Shown here piece by piece: positions 26,668-34,918 of a stretch of DNA of 64,000 nt; position 1 is the stretch's first letter, and the number at the start of each line of letters is the position of its first letter. Made by a program: the position numbers and the translations under genes. Source of the DNA: an uncultured Allobosea sp. (GTDB taxonomy: Bacteria > Pseudomonadota > Alphaproteobacteria > Rhizobiales > Beijerinckiaceae). The stretch is taken from positions 62,001 through 126,000 of the forward strand of contig NZ_CAMFJF010000004.1 in assembly GCF_945956895.1 (NCBI RefSeq). Direction: 5' to 3'. The notes beneath the pieces are model-generated. The model was not told where the DNA came from, did no database searches, and saw only the letters and a list, made by a program, of their open reading frames with translations.

Positions 26668-27419
26668 TCGAGATCAACGAGCTGTCGCTGACCTTCACCC
26701 GCGATGGCGAAGAGACGGAAGTGCTTCACAAGCTCGACCTCTCGGTCGGGCGCGGCGAGTTTCTGGCCATCGTCGGCCCGTCCGGCGTCGGCAAGTCGAC
26801 CCTGCTGCGCGTCATCGCGGGCCTGGCGAAGCCGAGTGGCGGCGAGGTCGTCATCGACGCGAAGGACCGGACGCGCCGGCCGGTCGCGCTGGTCTTCCAG
26901 GATTCGCGCCTGCTGCCCTGGCGCAAGGTCGTCTCCAATGTCGGTTTCGGCCTCGAAGGCCGCGCCCCTCGCGCCGAGCGCCTCGCCAAGGCTGCGGCGA
27001 TGCTCGACCTCGTCGGGCTCGCGCCGCTGGCGCAACGCTGGCCGCATCAGTTGTCCGGCGGCCAGCGCCAGCGCGTTTCGCTGGCGCGCGCGCTCGCCGT
27101 CGAGCCGGAAATCCTGCTGATGGACGAGCCCTTCTCGGCGCTGGATGCGCTGACGCGCGAGACCTTGCAGGACGAGCTGATCCGCGTCTGGCAGCGCACC
27201 GGCAAGACCGTGCTCTTCGTCACCCATGATATCGACGAAGCCGCCTATGTCGCCGATCGCGTCGTCGTCCTCTCGGGCGCCCCTGGCCAGATCATCGCCG
27301 AGCATCGTATCGACGCGAGCCGCCCGCGCAGGCGCGGCGCGGCGGCGGAGGCCGAGATTGTGCGCGCGGTCCGCCTGGGCCTCGGCGCCGACATCGTCGC
27401 GGATGGCGCCGCGATCTGA
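26643..27419 (+). CDS. ABC transporter ATP-binding protein (SsuB/TauB type)
   Basis: A 258-aa ATPase: Walker A 'GPSGVGKST', Q-loop 'VFQDSRLLPWRKV', signature '[15 protein letters not shown]', Walker B 'ILLMDEPFSALD', and H-loop 'LFVTHDIDEA'. The 'DSRLLPW' Q-loop is typical of nitrate/sulfonate/taurine importers. An ATG at 26643 lies inside the permease gene. A GTG at 26664 overlapping the permease stop (GTGA) is an alternative start seven codons in. Confidence 0.9.
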   Translation: MGAALESVIEINELSLTFTRDGEETEVLHKLDLSVGRGEFLAIVGPSGVGKSTLLRVIAGLAKPSGGEVVIDAKDRTRRPVALVFQDSRLLPWRKVVSNVGFGLEGRAPRAERLAKAAAMLDLVGLAPLAQRWPHQLSGGQRQRVSLARALAVEPEILLMDEPFSALDALTRETLQDELIRVWQRTGKTVLFVTHDIDEAAYVADRVVVLSGAPGQIIAEHRIDASRPRRRGAAAEAEIVRAVRLGLGADIVADGAAI

Positions 27420-27428
27420 TCCACAATC

Positions 27429-27519
27429 GTCATGCTCGCCCTTGTGGCGAGCATCCACGTCTTGAGCCCCATTTTCGGCCAGCGAAGACGTGGATGGTCG
27501 GGACAAACCCGACCATGAC
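27429..27519. repeat. type-D palindromic intergenic repeat
   Basis: GTCATGCTCGCCCTTGTGGCGAGCATCCACGTCTTG on one side, GACGTGGATGGTCGGGACAAACCCGACCATGAC on the other, joined by an unpaired middle. Other copies are at 37688-37778 and 57526-57616, with a hybrid at 56484-56564. This one separates the ssu-like operon from dsbD. Confidence 0.85.
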
Positions 27520-27679
27520 GGGTATCGCGCCCTCATCAATGGGCGGCGACATCATGGCACGCTGCCTCCCGGCACCGGATCGCCCAGAATGCCGCTGACC
27601 CCGCCTCACTGCCTTGTCATTGGCACGAGAGGGCCGATTGAGGCATGGGGTCCGGATGATCAGGGATTGCGACGGCACC

Positions 27680-29845
27680 ATGCGGCGGTATTTCGGCAAG
27701 CTTCTCCTGAGCGGGGCGATGCTGGCACTCGGGCTGGCGACTCCGGGGCTGGCGCTCGCCGCCGAATCCGCCGCCGTCACCTCGCCGCGCGTCACCGCGA
27801 CTCTGCTGTCGAGCCGCGATGCGGTCGTGCCCGGTGAGCGCTTCAAGCTCGCGCTCGTCCAGAAGCTGGCGCCGCACTGGCATACCTATTGGCTGAACCC
27901 CGGCGATTCCGGCGAACCGACCCAGATCAAATGGGACCTGCCGGCGGGCGCGACTGTCGGCGAGATCCAGTGGCCGGCGCCCAAGGCGATCCGGGTCGAG
28001 CCCCTCGTCAATTTCGGCTTCGAGGGCACGGTCCTGCTGCCGCTCGAGATCACAGTGCCGGCCGATGCCAAGCCCGGCGAGAATTTTGCGCTGAAGGCCG
28101 AGGCGACCTGGCTCGTCTGCGAGAAGATCTGCATTCCCGAAGAGGGCTCCTTCTCGCTCGACTTGCCGATCGCCGCCGCGAGCGCGGTCGATCAGGCGGC
28201 CGAGGCACGGATCGAGGCTGCCATCGCGGCGCTGCCGAAGCCGGCCGTCTTCCGCGGCAAGCTCCGCGACGATGCCGGCAAGCTCGTGCTCGACTTGCCG
28301 GGCCTGCCTGCCGGCGCGAGCGATCTGCGCTTCTTCCCGGTTTCCGATACGCTGATCGAGCACGCGGCCGATCAGCCCTTCGCGGGCGGCGACAAGCCCG
28401 CGCTGGTGCTCACCCGCTCCAGCGCCTTCAAGCTGACCAGCCCCGAAATCTCAGGCGTCCTCACCTTCGCTGAAGGGGGTACATCGCGAGCGATCACGCT
28501 GCTCGCCGACGCCGATCCTGCCCTGATGGCGGCTGGCGGGGCGGCTGCGCCTGAAGCGCGTCCTGCGGTGGTGCGCATTCCGATGCCGGCCGAGGGCGCC
28601 GATCTCACGATCTGGGCGGCGCTCGCCTTCGCCTTTGCCGGCGGCCTGATCCTCAACCTGATGCCTTGCGTCCTGCCGGTGCTGTTCATCAAGGCGCTCG
28701 GCTTCGCGCAGCTCGCCCATCGCAGCCGTTCCGAAACCCGCGAGCAGGGCCTGCTCTTCCTCAGCGGCGTGCTGCTGACCTTCATGGTTCTGGCCGGCGC
28801 GGTGATCGCGCTGGGCAGCCTCGGCAGCAGCGTCGGCTGGGGCTTCCAGCTCCAGTCCCCGCCGCTCGTCATCGCGCTGGCGGTGGTGATGGTGCTGATC
28901 GGCCTCAACCTGCTCGGCGCCTTCGAGATCGGCACCTCGGTCACCGGCCTCGGCGACGGCCTCGCCAACCGGGGCGGGCGCCTCGGTGCCTTCATGACCG
29001 GCGTGCTCGCGGTCGTGGTCGCGACGCCCTGCACGGCGCCCTTCATGGGTGCGGCGATGGGTTATGCGGTGACGCAAGCGCCGGCCGTCGCTCTCTCCGT
29101 CTTCATGGCGCTGGCGCTGGGCTTCGCCCTGCCGGTGGTCGCGCTCTCCTTCGCGCCCGGCCTGCTGCGCCTGTTGCCCAAGCCCGGCCGCTGGATGCTG
29201 GTGCTGAAACAGGCCTTCGCCTTCCCGATGTTCGCGACGGCGATCTGGCTGATCTGGGTTGCCTCGGTGCAGAGTGGCCCGCAAGGCGTGCTCGCCGCGC
29301 TGGTTGCCGTGCTGGCGACGGGTTTCGCGGTCTGGCTCGTCGGCGTGACGCGCGGCTCTTTCGCGCGGCGCATCTTCGGCTCGGCGCTGGCGGCGCTGGT
29401 CGTTCTCGGCGCCGGCTGGTTTACCGTTCAGAACGCCATTCCCGGCGCGGCGACCGAGGCGCGGGCGGGTGATATCGAGGCCTGGTCACCCGAGCGGGTT
29501 GCGGTCTTGCAGGCGCAGGGCAAGCCGGTCTTCGTCAATTTCACCGCCGCCTGGTGCATCACCTGTATCGCCAACGAGCGCGTCGCGCTCTCCCGGCAGG
29601 AGGTGAAGGACGCTTTCGCCAGGCTCGGCGTCGTCTATCTCAAGGCGGACTGGACCAATCGCGACAGCCGCATCGCCAAGGCGCTGGCCGAGCAGGGCCG
29701 CGCCGGCGTGCCGCTCTACCTGTTCTATCCCGCCCGCAGGGAAGCGCAGGCGGAAATCCTGCCGCAGCTTCTGACGACGGACACACTGATCGCCGCGGCT
29801 GAGCGTGCGGCCGGGCGCAACGCGAAGACGGCGGCGCTGCCATAG
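27680..29845 (+). CDS. protein-disulfide reductase of the DsbD/ScsB family
   Basis: A 721-aa protein moving reducing power from cytoplasmic thioredoxin to the periplasm. After a signal peptide (MRRYFGKLLLSGAMLALGLATPGLALA) comes an N-terminal periplasmic domain with the cysteine pair 'WLVCEKICIPE'. An eight-segment membrane core follows with 'LNLMPCVLPVLFIKALGF' and 'VVATPCTAPFMGAAMGYAV' (one redox Cys each). A C-terminal thioredoxin domain carries 'FTAAWCITCIANE'. The long N-terminal domain is more ScsB-like than DsbD-like. ATG 27656 is an alternative start. Partner proteins are not encoded nearby. Confidence 0.9.
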   Translation: MRRYFGKLLLSGAMLALGLATPGLALAAESAAVTSPRVTATLLSSRDAVVPGERFKLALVQKLAPHWHTYWLNPGDSGEPTQIKWDLPAGATVGEIQWPAPKAIRVEPLVNFGFEGTVLLPLEITVPADAKPGENFALKAEATWLVCEKICIPEEGSFSLDLPIAAASAVDQAAEARIEAAIAALPKPAVFRGKLRDDAGKLVLDLPGLPAGASDLRFFPVSDTLIEHAADQPFAGGDKPALVLTRSSAFKLTSPEISGVLTFAEGGTSRAITLLADADPALMAAGGAAAPEARPAVVRIPMPAEGADLTIWAALAFAFAGGLILNLMPCVLPVLFIKALGFAQLAHRSRSETREQGLLFLSGVLLTFMVLAGAVIALGSLGSSVGWGFQLQSPPLVIALAVVMVLIGLNLLGAFEIGTSVTGLGDGLANRGGRLGAFMTGVLAVVVATPCTAPFMGAAMGYAVTQAPAVALSVFMALALGFALPVVALSFAPGLLRLLPKPGRWMLVLKQAFAFPMFATAIWLIWVASVQSGPQGVLAALVAVLATGFAVWLVGVTRGSFARRIFGSALAALVVLGAGWFTVQNAIPGAATEARAGDIEAWSPERVAVLQAQGKPVFVNFTAAWCITCIANERVALSRQEVKDAFARLGVVYLKADWTNRDSRIAKALAEQGRAGVPLYLFYPARREAQAEILPQLLTTDTLIAAAERAAGRNAKTAALP

Positions 29846-29877
29846 GTTGAGAAAGCCCCGGGGAACCCAACCACCGC

Positions 29878-29979
29878 GTCATTCCGGACAAGCCGCGTAG
29901 CGGCGCCGATCCGGAATCCATCGAAGGGCATGGAGCCTTATGATGGATTCCGGGTCTCCCTTCGATCGCCCGGAATGAC
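29878..29979. repeat. type-A palindromic repeat at a convergent junction
   Basis: GTCATTCCGGACAAGCC...GATCCGGAATCCATCG faces GATGGATTCCGGGTC...CCGGAATGAC over 102 bp. It lies between the 3' ends of the DsbD-family gene (plus) and the lipoprotein gene (minus). Confidence 0.85.
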
Positions 29980-29997
29980 GGAGAGGATTGTATGTCC

Positions 29998-31209
29998 TTA
30001 CTGCGAGCGCGGCCCGAGATCGCGCGGCGCGGCGTTGATCGTGACGATCTGGCCGTTGCGCAGTTCCAGAACCGCAAGCCCACGCTCGACCTGCCCGTCC
30101 GGGCGGAAGCGGAAGACGCCGTCCGCCCCGGCGAAGCCCGAGCCGCTGGTCAGCACAGCCTCGGAGAAGCGCTGCGAGCCCTGAGTGCGCGCCAGCGCCG
30201 CCGCCAGCGAGACCGCGTCATAGGCCAGCGTCGCGGTGCGGGTCGGCGCGCTATTGAAGCGCTGCTGGTAGCGTCCGGCGAAGGCGTTGAAGCCGGCCGT
30301 GTCGGGCGAGGCGAACCAGCCGCCCTGGATCGCCGGCACGCGCGCGATGCCTGCATCGTTCCAGACGCCGGTGCCGAGCGGCTTGACCTTGGCCGGGTTG
30401 TAGCCGGCCTCCTGCAGCAGTTGGCCGAGCGTCGGCATCGTGTCGGCGGCGGCGGGCACGAACAGCGCATCGGCCTGGCCGAGCGAAGGCATCAGGCGCT
30501 GGACCGCGGATTTCATCGCGGCCGGATCGGCGCCGAAACGCTCGATCGCGGCGACGCGCACGCCGCGGCTGGCGGCGGCCTGCTGGAAGGCGGCCTCGAC
30601 GACCTTGCCATAGGCGGTGTCGGGCACGAGCGCGGCGAAGGACTTGCGGCCCTGCTGGGCGGCATAGCCGATCACGCGGTTGACGTCGTTCTCGGGCGGG
30701 AAGGAGAGCAGGTAGACGCCGCGCGAGGCGACGTTGGAATCGCTGGAGAAGGCGATCACCGGTTTGTTGGCGGCGCGCGCGACCTGCCCCGCTGCCTGGA
30801 CGGAGGGGGCGAAGAGCGGGCCGACGATCAATTCGGCCCCTTCCGACAAGGCTTCCTGCGCCGCGGCGCGGGCGCCGTCCGGCGTGCCGCGATCGTCCTT
30901 GACCAGCAGGGTCAGATCGGCGTTGGGGAATTCGGCCAGAGCCATTTCGGCGGCGTTCTTCAGCGAGTTGCCGACGACAGCGCCCTGGCCCTCGGCCGTC
31001 AATGGCAGGATGAGACCGACCTTGACCTTGCCGGTGCCGATGGTCTGGCCGGTCGGCGCCGCGCCGCCGCCAGCGGCCGGCGTGCCCGAATCGAAGCCCG
31101 GCAGGCCCGAGGTGCCGCCGCCGCAGGCCGAGAGTGCAAGCGGGAGCAGGACCGCGAAGGCCCGTGCCTTGAAGCGCAGGGCCGGTGCGAGGTGCCGATG
31201 AACAAACAC
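29998..31209 (-). CDS. penicillin-binding protein activator/leucine-binding-like lipoprotein (LppC type)
   Basis: A 403-aa precursor with a lipoprotein signal: basic N-terminus, 'FAVLLPLALSAC' lipobox (LSAC), then a Gly/Ala/Pro linker. A type I periplasmic-binding fold follows ('KVKVGLILPLTAEGQGAVVGNSLKNAAEMALAEF', 'LIVGPLFAPSVQAAGQVARAANKPVIAFSSDSN'). This matches the LppC/PBP-activator group that in gammaproteobacteria stimulates PBP1A. It could also be a free-standing amino-acid sensor. GTG at 31209 is chosen because GGAGA lies seven bases upstream. It is divergent from rsmI. Confidence 0.82.
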   Translation of the reverse strand: MFVHRHLAPALRFKARAFAVLLPLALSACGGGTSGLPGFDSGTPAAGGGAAPTGQTIGTGKVKVGLILPLTAEGQGAVVGNSLKNAAEMALAEFPNADLTLLVKDDRGTPDGARAAAQEALSEGAELIVGPLFAPSVQAAGQVARAANKPVIAFSSDSNVASRGVYLLSFPPENDVNRVIGYAAQQGRKSFAALVPDTAYGKVVEAAFQQAAASRGVRVAAIERFGADPAAMKSAVQRLMPSLGQADALFVPAAADTMPTLGQLLQEAGYNPAKVKPLGTGVWNDAGIARVPAIQGGWFASPDTAGFNAFAGRYQQRFNSAPTRTATLAYDAVSLAAALARTQGSQRFSEAVLTSGSGFAGADGVFRFRPDGQVERGLAVLELRNGQIVTINAAPRDLGPRSQ

Positions 31210-31395
31210 GGGCGATCTCCAGTCGTGACCGGGACAGCACAAAGCTGCCCGGCGATGGGTCCTGCGGAACTGTTCTGCCCCCCGGACCTCTCGTGCCAGT
31301 GTGGAATCCTATTTTCAAGTTGTTAACTATAGGTTGCAGCGGTCGGCGCGCGCCTTGCCATGGCGCGGGCGCGGCCGCTGTGGCAGCGTGGCGCC

Positions 31396-32304
31396 ATGTC
31401 GACCGATGCCGCCGCCCGCCCTCCGAGCTACACCGCCTTCGGCCTGAAGGCCGAGGCCGAGCCTCTGGCGCCGGGCCTGCATATCGTGGCGACGCCGATC
31501 GGCAATCTCCGCGACATCTCGTTCCGGGCGCTGGCGACGCTCGCCGCCGCCGATGCGATCCTGGCCGAGGATACCCGCACCTCGAAGACGCTGCTGGCGC
31601 ATTACGGGATATCGACGCCGCTCCTGCCCTATCACGAGCACAATGCCGCGCAGATGCGCCCGAAAGTGTTGGCGAAATTGCGCGAAGGCGGCAAGCTCGC
31701 CCTGATCTCGGACGCTGGTACTCCGCTCGTCTCCGATCCCGGCTACAAGCTCGTCGCCGAACTGGTGGCGGAGGGCCTGCCCGTGACCGGCATCCCCGGC
31801 CCCTCCGCCGTGCTGGCTGCTTTGGTGCTGGCCGGCCTGCCGACCGACCGCTTCTTCTTCGAAGGCTTTCTGCCGCCGAAATCGGGCGGACGCCGCACGC
31901 GCCTGACCGAACTCGCCGCGATTCCCGGGACGCTCGTCTTCTTCGAATCGCCGCGCCGCCTCGCCGAGATGCTGGCCGACGCGGCCGCCGTGCTCGGTGC
32001 GCGGCGGGGCGCCGTCGCGCGCGAACTCACCAAGTTCTACGAGACGGTTCGGCGCGGCACGCTTCCCGAGCTCGCCGCTCATTACGAAAGCGAGGAGGAG
32101 GCGCGCGGCGAGATCGTCGTGATCATCGGCCCGCCCGGCGCGGCCGATCTCGTCACCAGCGACGAGGCGATCGACGAGCGGTTGCGTGCGGCCATGGCCA
32201 AGGTCTCGCTGAAGGAGGCGGTGGCGCAGGTCGCGGCCGAGACCGGCCAGCCCCGTCGCAAGGTCTATGCCCGCGCGCTCGAACTCACCCGCGACGATCC
32301 GTGA
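31396..32304 (+). CDS. rsmI: 16S rRNA (cytidine-1402 2'-O)-methyltransferase
   Basis: A 302-aa tetrapyrrole-methylase-fold enzyme modifying C1402 in the 16S decoding centre. Signatures are 'LHIVATPIGNLRDISFRALATLAAADAILAEDTRTSKTLL', 'ALISDAGTPLVSDPGYKLV' and 'GIPGPSAVLAALVLAGLPTDRFFFEGFLP'. ATG 31396 (MSTDAAARP) is used. ATG 31360 would add 12 residues, and neither has a clear ribosome site. Its stop overlaps the yraN start (GTGA), the usual pairing. Confidence 0.95.
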   Translation: MSTDAAARPPSYTAFGLKAEAEPLAPGLHIVATPIGNLRDISFRALATLAAADAILAEDTRTSKTLLAHYGISTPLLPYHEHNAAQMRPKVLAKLREGGKLALISDAGTPLVSDPGYKLVAELVAEGLPVTGIPGPSAVLAALVLAGLPTDRFFFEGFLPPKSGGRRTRLTELAAIPGTLVFFESPRRLAEMLADAAAVLGARRGAVARELTKFYETVRRGTLPELAAHYESEEEARGEIVVIIGPPGAADLVTSDEAIDERLRAAMAKVSLKEAVAQVAAETGQPRRKVYARALELTRDDP

Positions 32305-32696
32305 GCAAGGCTGGCGCCGATCCGGGCGGGCGCAGCCACAAGGCACGGCGCTCCGGCCTGACCGGACGCCGCGCCGAATGGCTCGCCATCCTCTGGCTGA
32401 CGGCGAAGGGCTATCGCCTGCTGGAGCGGCGCTTCGGCGGCAAGGGCGGCGAGATCGACCTCGTGATGAAGCGCGGCCGCACCATCGCCTTCGTCGAGGT
32501 CAAGGCACGCGGCCGGCTCGACGACGCCATGACCGCGATCACCACGGAAAAGCAGCGCCTGGTCGAGCGGCGCATCCGGCATTGGCTCTCGCGCAATCCC
32601 TGGGCCGCCGGCTGCTATTTGCGCGCCGATGCGGTGTTCCTGGCGCCCTGGCGCCGGCCGCGTCATGTCCCCGCCGCCTTCGCGCTTGTCCTGTGA
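32301..32696 (+). CDS. yraN: YraN family protein (UPF0102), predicted endonuclease-like
   Basis: A 131-aa protein with the restriction-endonuclease-like fold core 'GRRAEWLAILWLTAKGYRLLERRFGGKGGEIDLVMKRGRTIAFVEVKARG'. The E-x-D...E-x-K residues (GEIDLV, FVEVKAR) match the nuclease motif. Cellular role unknown. The GTG start overlaps the rsmI stop by four bases. This start leaves a basic N-terminal stretch and a normal family length. Confidence 0.92.
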   Translation: MSKAGADPGGRSHKARRSGLTGRRAEWLAILWLTAKGYRLLERRFGGKGGEIDLVMKRGRTIAFVEVKARGRLDDAMTAITTEKQRLVERRIRHWLSRNPWAAGCYLRADAVFLAPWRRPRHVPAAFALVL

Positions 32697-32775
32697 TGCA
32701 AGAGCATTGTGCAAAAAGTGGGTACCGGTTTTTGCTGAAACAATGCTTCAAGCTTTTAAGATCGATCACGTTTTT
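32697..32775. repeat. short interspersed intergenic sequence (rhizobial GTGGGTACCGG type)
   Basis: The stretch reads GCAAAAAGTGGGTACCGG, TTTTTGCTGAAACAATGC and AAGATCGATCACG. This resembles a common dispersed intergenic sequence of Rhizobiales genomes (GTGGGnACCGGTTTT...GATCGATCAC), as I recall it. There is only one copy in this window, so the repeat status rests on that recollection. It precedes a strong palindrome and gshB. Confidence 0.4.
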
Positions 32776-32803
32776 CGCCTTCTGACGATTTCGTCAGAAG
32801 GCG
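32776..32803. promoter_or_regulatory. perfect 13-bp inverted repeat upstream of gshB
   Basis: CGCCTTCTGACGA and TCGTCAGAAGGCG are exact reverse complements separated by TT. It lies 79 bases before the gshB start and 79 bases after the yraN stop. It could be a yraN terminator hairpin (no clear T run follows), an operator for gshB, or the end of the adjacent dispersed sequence. Confidence 0.5.
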
Positions 32804-32882
32804 ACGTGGTCGACGCCACCCACTTGCAGGAACCCGGTCCGCGGTCCGATAAGAACCGCCTGCCTGCAACAGGAAGCCTGTC

Positions 32883-33821
32883 ATGAGCCTCAACGTCGCC
32901 ATCCAGATGGACCCGATCGAGCGCATCCGGATTGCCGGGGATACCGGCTTCGCGCTGATGCTGGAGGCGCAGGCGCGCGGCCACTCGCTCTACACCTACA
33001 CGCCCGACAAGCTCTCGATGCGCGACGGCAAGGTCACTGCGCCGATGCGTCCGGTCACGGTGCGCGATGTCGAGGGCGACCACTTCTCCCTCGGCTCCGA
33101 GGAGAAGATCGACCTGTCGACGCTGGATGTCGTGCTGCTGCGGCAGGACCCGCCCTTCGACATGGCCTATGTCACCACCACGCATATGCTGGAGCGCATC
33201 CACCCGAAGACGCTGGTGGTCAACGATCCCACGTCGGTGCGCAACGCGCCGGAGAAGATCCTCGTCACTCATTTCCCCGAGTTGATGCCGCCGACGCTGA
33301 TTACCCGCGACAAGGCGGAGATCGAGGCCTTCCGCGACGAGCATGGCGAGATCGTGATGAAGCCGCTCTACGGCCATGGCGGCGCGACCGTGTTCAAGAC
33401 CAGCCGGACCGACCCGAATTTCGGCTCGCTCTTCGATCTGTTCAGCAACCTCTTCCGCGAGCCCTGGGTGGTGCAGGGCTTCATCAAGGAGGTCACCGAG
33501 GGCGACAAGCGCATCATCCTGATCGACGGCAAGGCAGCCGGCGCCGTCAATCGCGTTCCGGCGGTGGGGGATCTTCGTGCCAACATGGTGCGCGGCGGCG
33601 CGGCCCGCCCCACCGACCTGTCGAAGCAGGAACTCGCCATCTGCGAGGCGATCGGCCCGACCCTGCGCGAGCGCGGTCTGCTCCTCGTCGGCATCGACGT
33701 GATCCACGGCAAGCTCACCGAGATCAACGTCACCGCGCCGACCGGCGTGCGCGCCATCAAGAAGCTCGGAGGGCCGGATTTGGCGGCGCAGCTCTTCGAC
33801 GTGATCGAAGCGAAGCGCTGA
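32883..33821 (+). CDS. gshB: glutathione synthetase
   Basis: A 312-aa ATP-grasp ligase joining gamma-glutamylcysteine and glycine. It begins '[34 protein letters not shown]', with '[19 protein letters not shown]' and '[14 protein letters not shown]' in the N-terminal part. ATP-grasp blocks are '[18 protein letters not shown]' and '[19 protein letters not shown]'. Length equals the E. coli-type enzyme. AGGAAG lies ahead of the ATG at 32883. gshA is not nearby. Confidence 0.97.
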   Translation: MSLNVAIQMDPIERIRIAGDTGFALMLEAQARGHSLYTYTPDKLSMRDGKVTAPMRPVTVRDVEGDHFSLGSEEKIDLSTLDVVLLRQDPPFDMAYVTTTHMLERIHPKTLVVNDPTSVRNAPEKILVTHFPELMPPTLITRDKAEIEAFRDEHGEIVMKPLYGHGGATVFKTSRTDPNFGSLFDLFSNLFREPWVVQGFIKEVTEGDKRIILIDGKAAGAVNRVPAVGDLRANMVRGGAARPTDLSKQELAICEAIGPTLRERGLLLVGIDVIHGKLTEINVTAPTGVRAIKKLGGPDLAAQLFDVIEAKR

Positions 33822-33841
33822 GGTTTCTCAACTCCCACGCT

Positions 33842-33944
33842 GTCATCCCGGACAAGCCGCGTAAGCGGCGCTGATCCGGGATCCATCGCGGAGCGATCCG
33901 CTCTACGATGGATCCCGGGTCTCCCTTCGGTCGCCCGGGATGAC
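33842..33944. repeat. type-A palindromic repeat at a convergent junction
   Basis: GTCATCCCGGACAAGCC...TCCGGGATCCATCG faces CGATGGATCCCGGGTC...CCGGGATGAC over 103 bp. It is between the 3' ends of gshB (plus) and moeB (minus). Confidence 0.85.
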
Positions 33945-33964
33945 GGCGGAGCGGTTTCGAAGAA

Positions 33965-34747
33965 TCAGGCCGCGACGCCGCTGCCGTTCAGCGGGTTGGC
34001 CTCGTCCCAGCCATAGCGCAGCGTCTCGAAGCGCATCGTCAGCGCATCGACCAGCAGCAGCTTGCCGACGAGCGGCTCGCCGAAGCCGGTGACGGCGCGC
34101 ACCACCTCCAGCGCCATCAGCGAGCCGATGACGCCCGGCAGGGCGCCGAGCACGCCGGCTTCCGCGCAGGTCGGGATCGCGCCGGGCGGCGGCGCTTCCG
34201 GGAAGAGGCAGCGCCAGGTCGGATTCGGCCGCCCGTCCGGCCCGCTCTCATGGGCGCGGATCGTGGTGAGCGAGCCGTCGAAACGGCCGAGCGCGCCCAT
34301 CACCACCGGCTTGTGCTCGTGGAAGCAGGCATCGGTCACGGCATAGCGCGTCGCAAAATTGTCGGAGCCTTCGGCAACGATGTCGTAGAAGGCGATCAGC
34401 GCGCGGGCATTGTGCGGATCGAGCCGCGTGACATGCTCCTCCACCACGACATTCGGGTTGAGATTGCGTACGAACCGGGCGGCGACCACCGCCTTGTGCG
34501 CGCCGATATCCTCGGTCGTGAAGATCGTCTGGCGCTGCAGGTTCGAGAGCGAGACGATATCGTCGTCGACGATGCCGATCTTGCCGACGCCGGCGGCCGC
34601 CAGATACTGGATCAGGGGCGCGCCGAGCCCGCCGGCGCCGATGACCAGCACGCGCGCGTTCTTCAGGCGCTGCTGACCCGGCCCGCCGATCTCGGGCAGG
34701 ACGATATGGCGCGCATAGCGCTCGATCTCGTCGTCGTTCAGCATCAT
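33965..34747 (-). CDS. moeB: molybdopterin-synthase adenylyltransferase-like protein (HesA/MoeB/ThiF family)
   Basis: A 260-aa E1-like enzyme that adenylates the C-terminal glycine of a sulfur carrier (MoaD or ThiS). The nucleotide loop is 'VLVIGAGGLGAPLIQYLAAAGVGKIGIVDDD', and the arginine/asparagine contacts are in 'SLSNLQRQTIF'. The cysteine of 'PTCAEAGVLG' matches the conserved MoeB position. Compared with E. coli MoeB, the CxxC pair before it is reduced to 'TWRC' and the terminal CxxC is absent, so the structural zinc is probably not bound. No rhodanese domain. ThiF activity cannot be excluded. Confidence 0.86.
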   Translation of the reverse strand: MMLNDDEIERYARHIVLPEIGGPGQQRLKNARVLVIGAGGLGAPLIQYLAAAGVGKIGIVDDDIVSLSNLQRQTIFTTEDIGAHKAVVAARFVRNLNPNVVVEEHVTRLDPHNARALIAFYDIVAEGSDNFATRYAVTDACFHEHKPVVMGALGRFDGSLTTIRAHESGPDGRPNPTWRCLFPEAPPPGAIPTCAEAGVLGALPGVIGSLMALEVVRAVTGFGEPLVGKLLLVDALTMRFETLRYGWDEANPLNGSGVAA

Positions 34748-34759
34748 GGATCATAGCCT

Positions 34760-34778
34760 AAGGCCGGTGGCCGGCCTT
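34760..34778. promoter_or_regulatory. palindrome in the moeB/bmpA divergent promoter region
   Basis: AAGGCCGG-TGG-CCGGCCTT is an 8-bp perfect inverted repeat with a 3-base centre, 13 bases before the moeB start and 141 bases before bmpA. It could be an operator. In GC-rich DNA a chance palindrome of this size is possible. Confidence 0.3.
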
Positions 34779-34918
34779 CGGCAATCGTCATGCGGCCGGG
34801 CCGTGCCCGCGTAATGAATATGGTCTTATCGCCAGCTTGGCCGCGCCGCCGAGCCATGCCATCGTGGCGTCATCGAGGGCCGGACAACGGCGCCCGGCTG
34901 CAACAGGGGATCGGTTCG

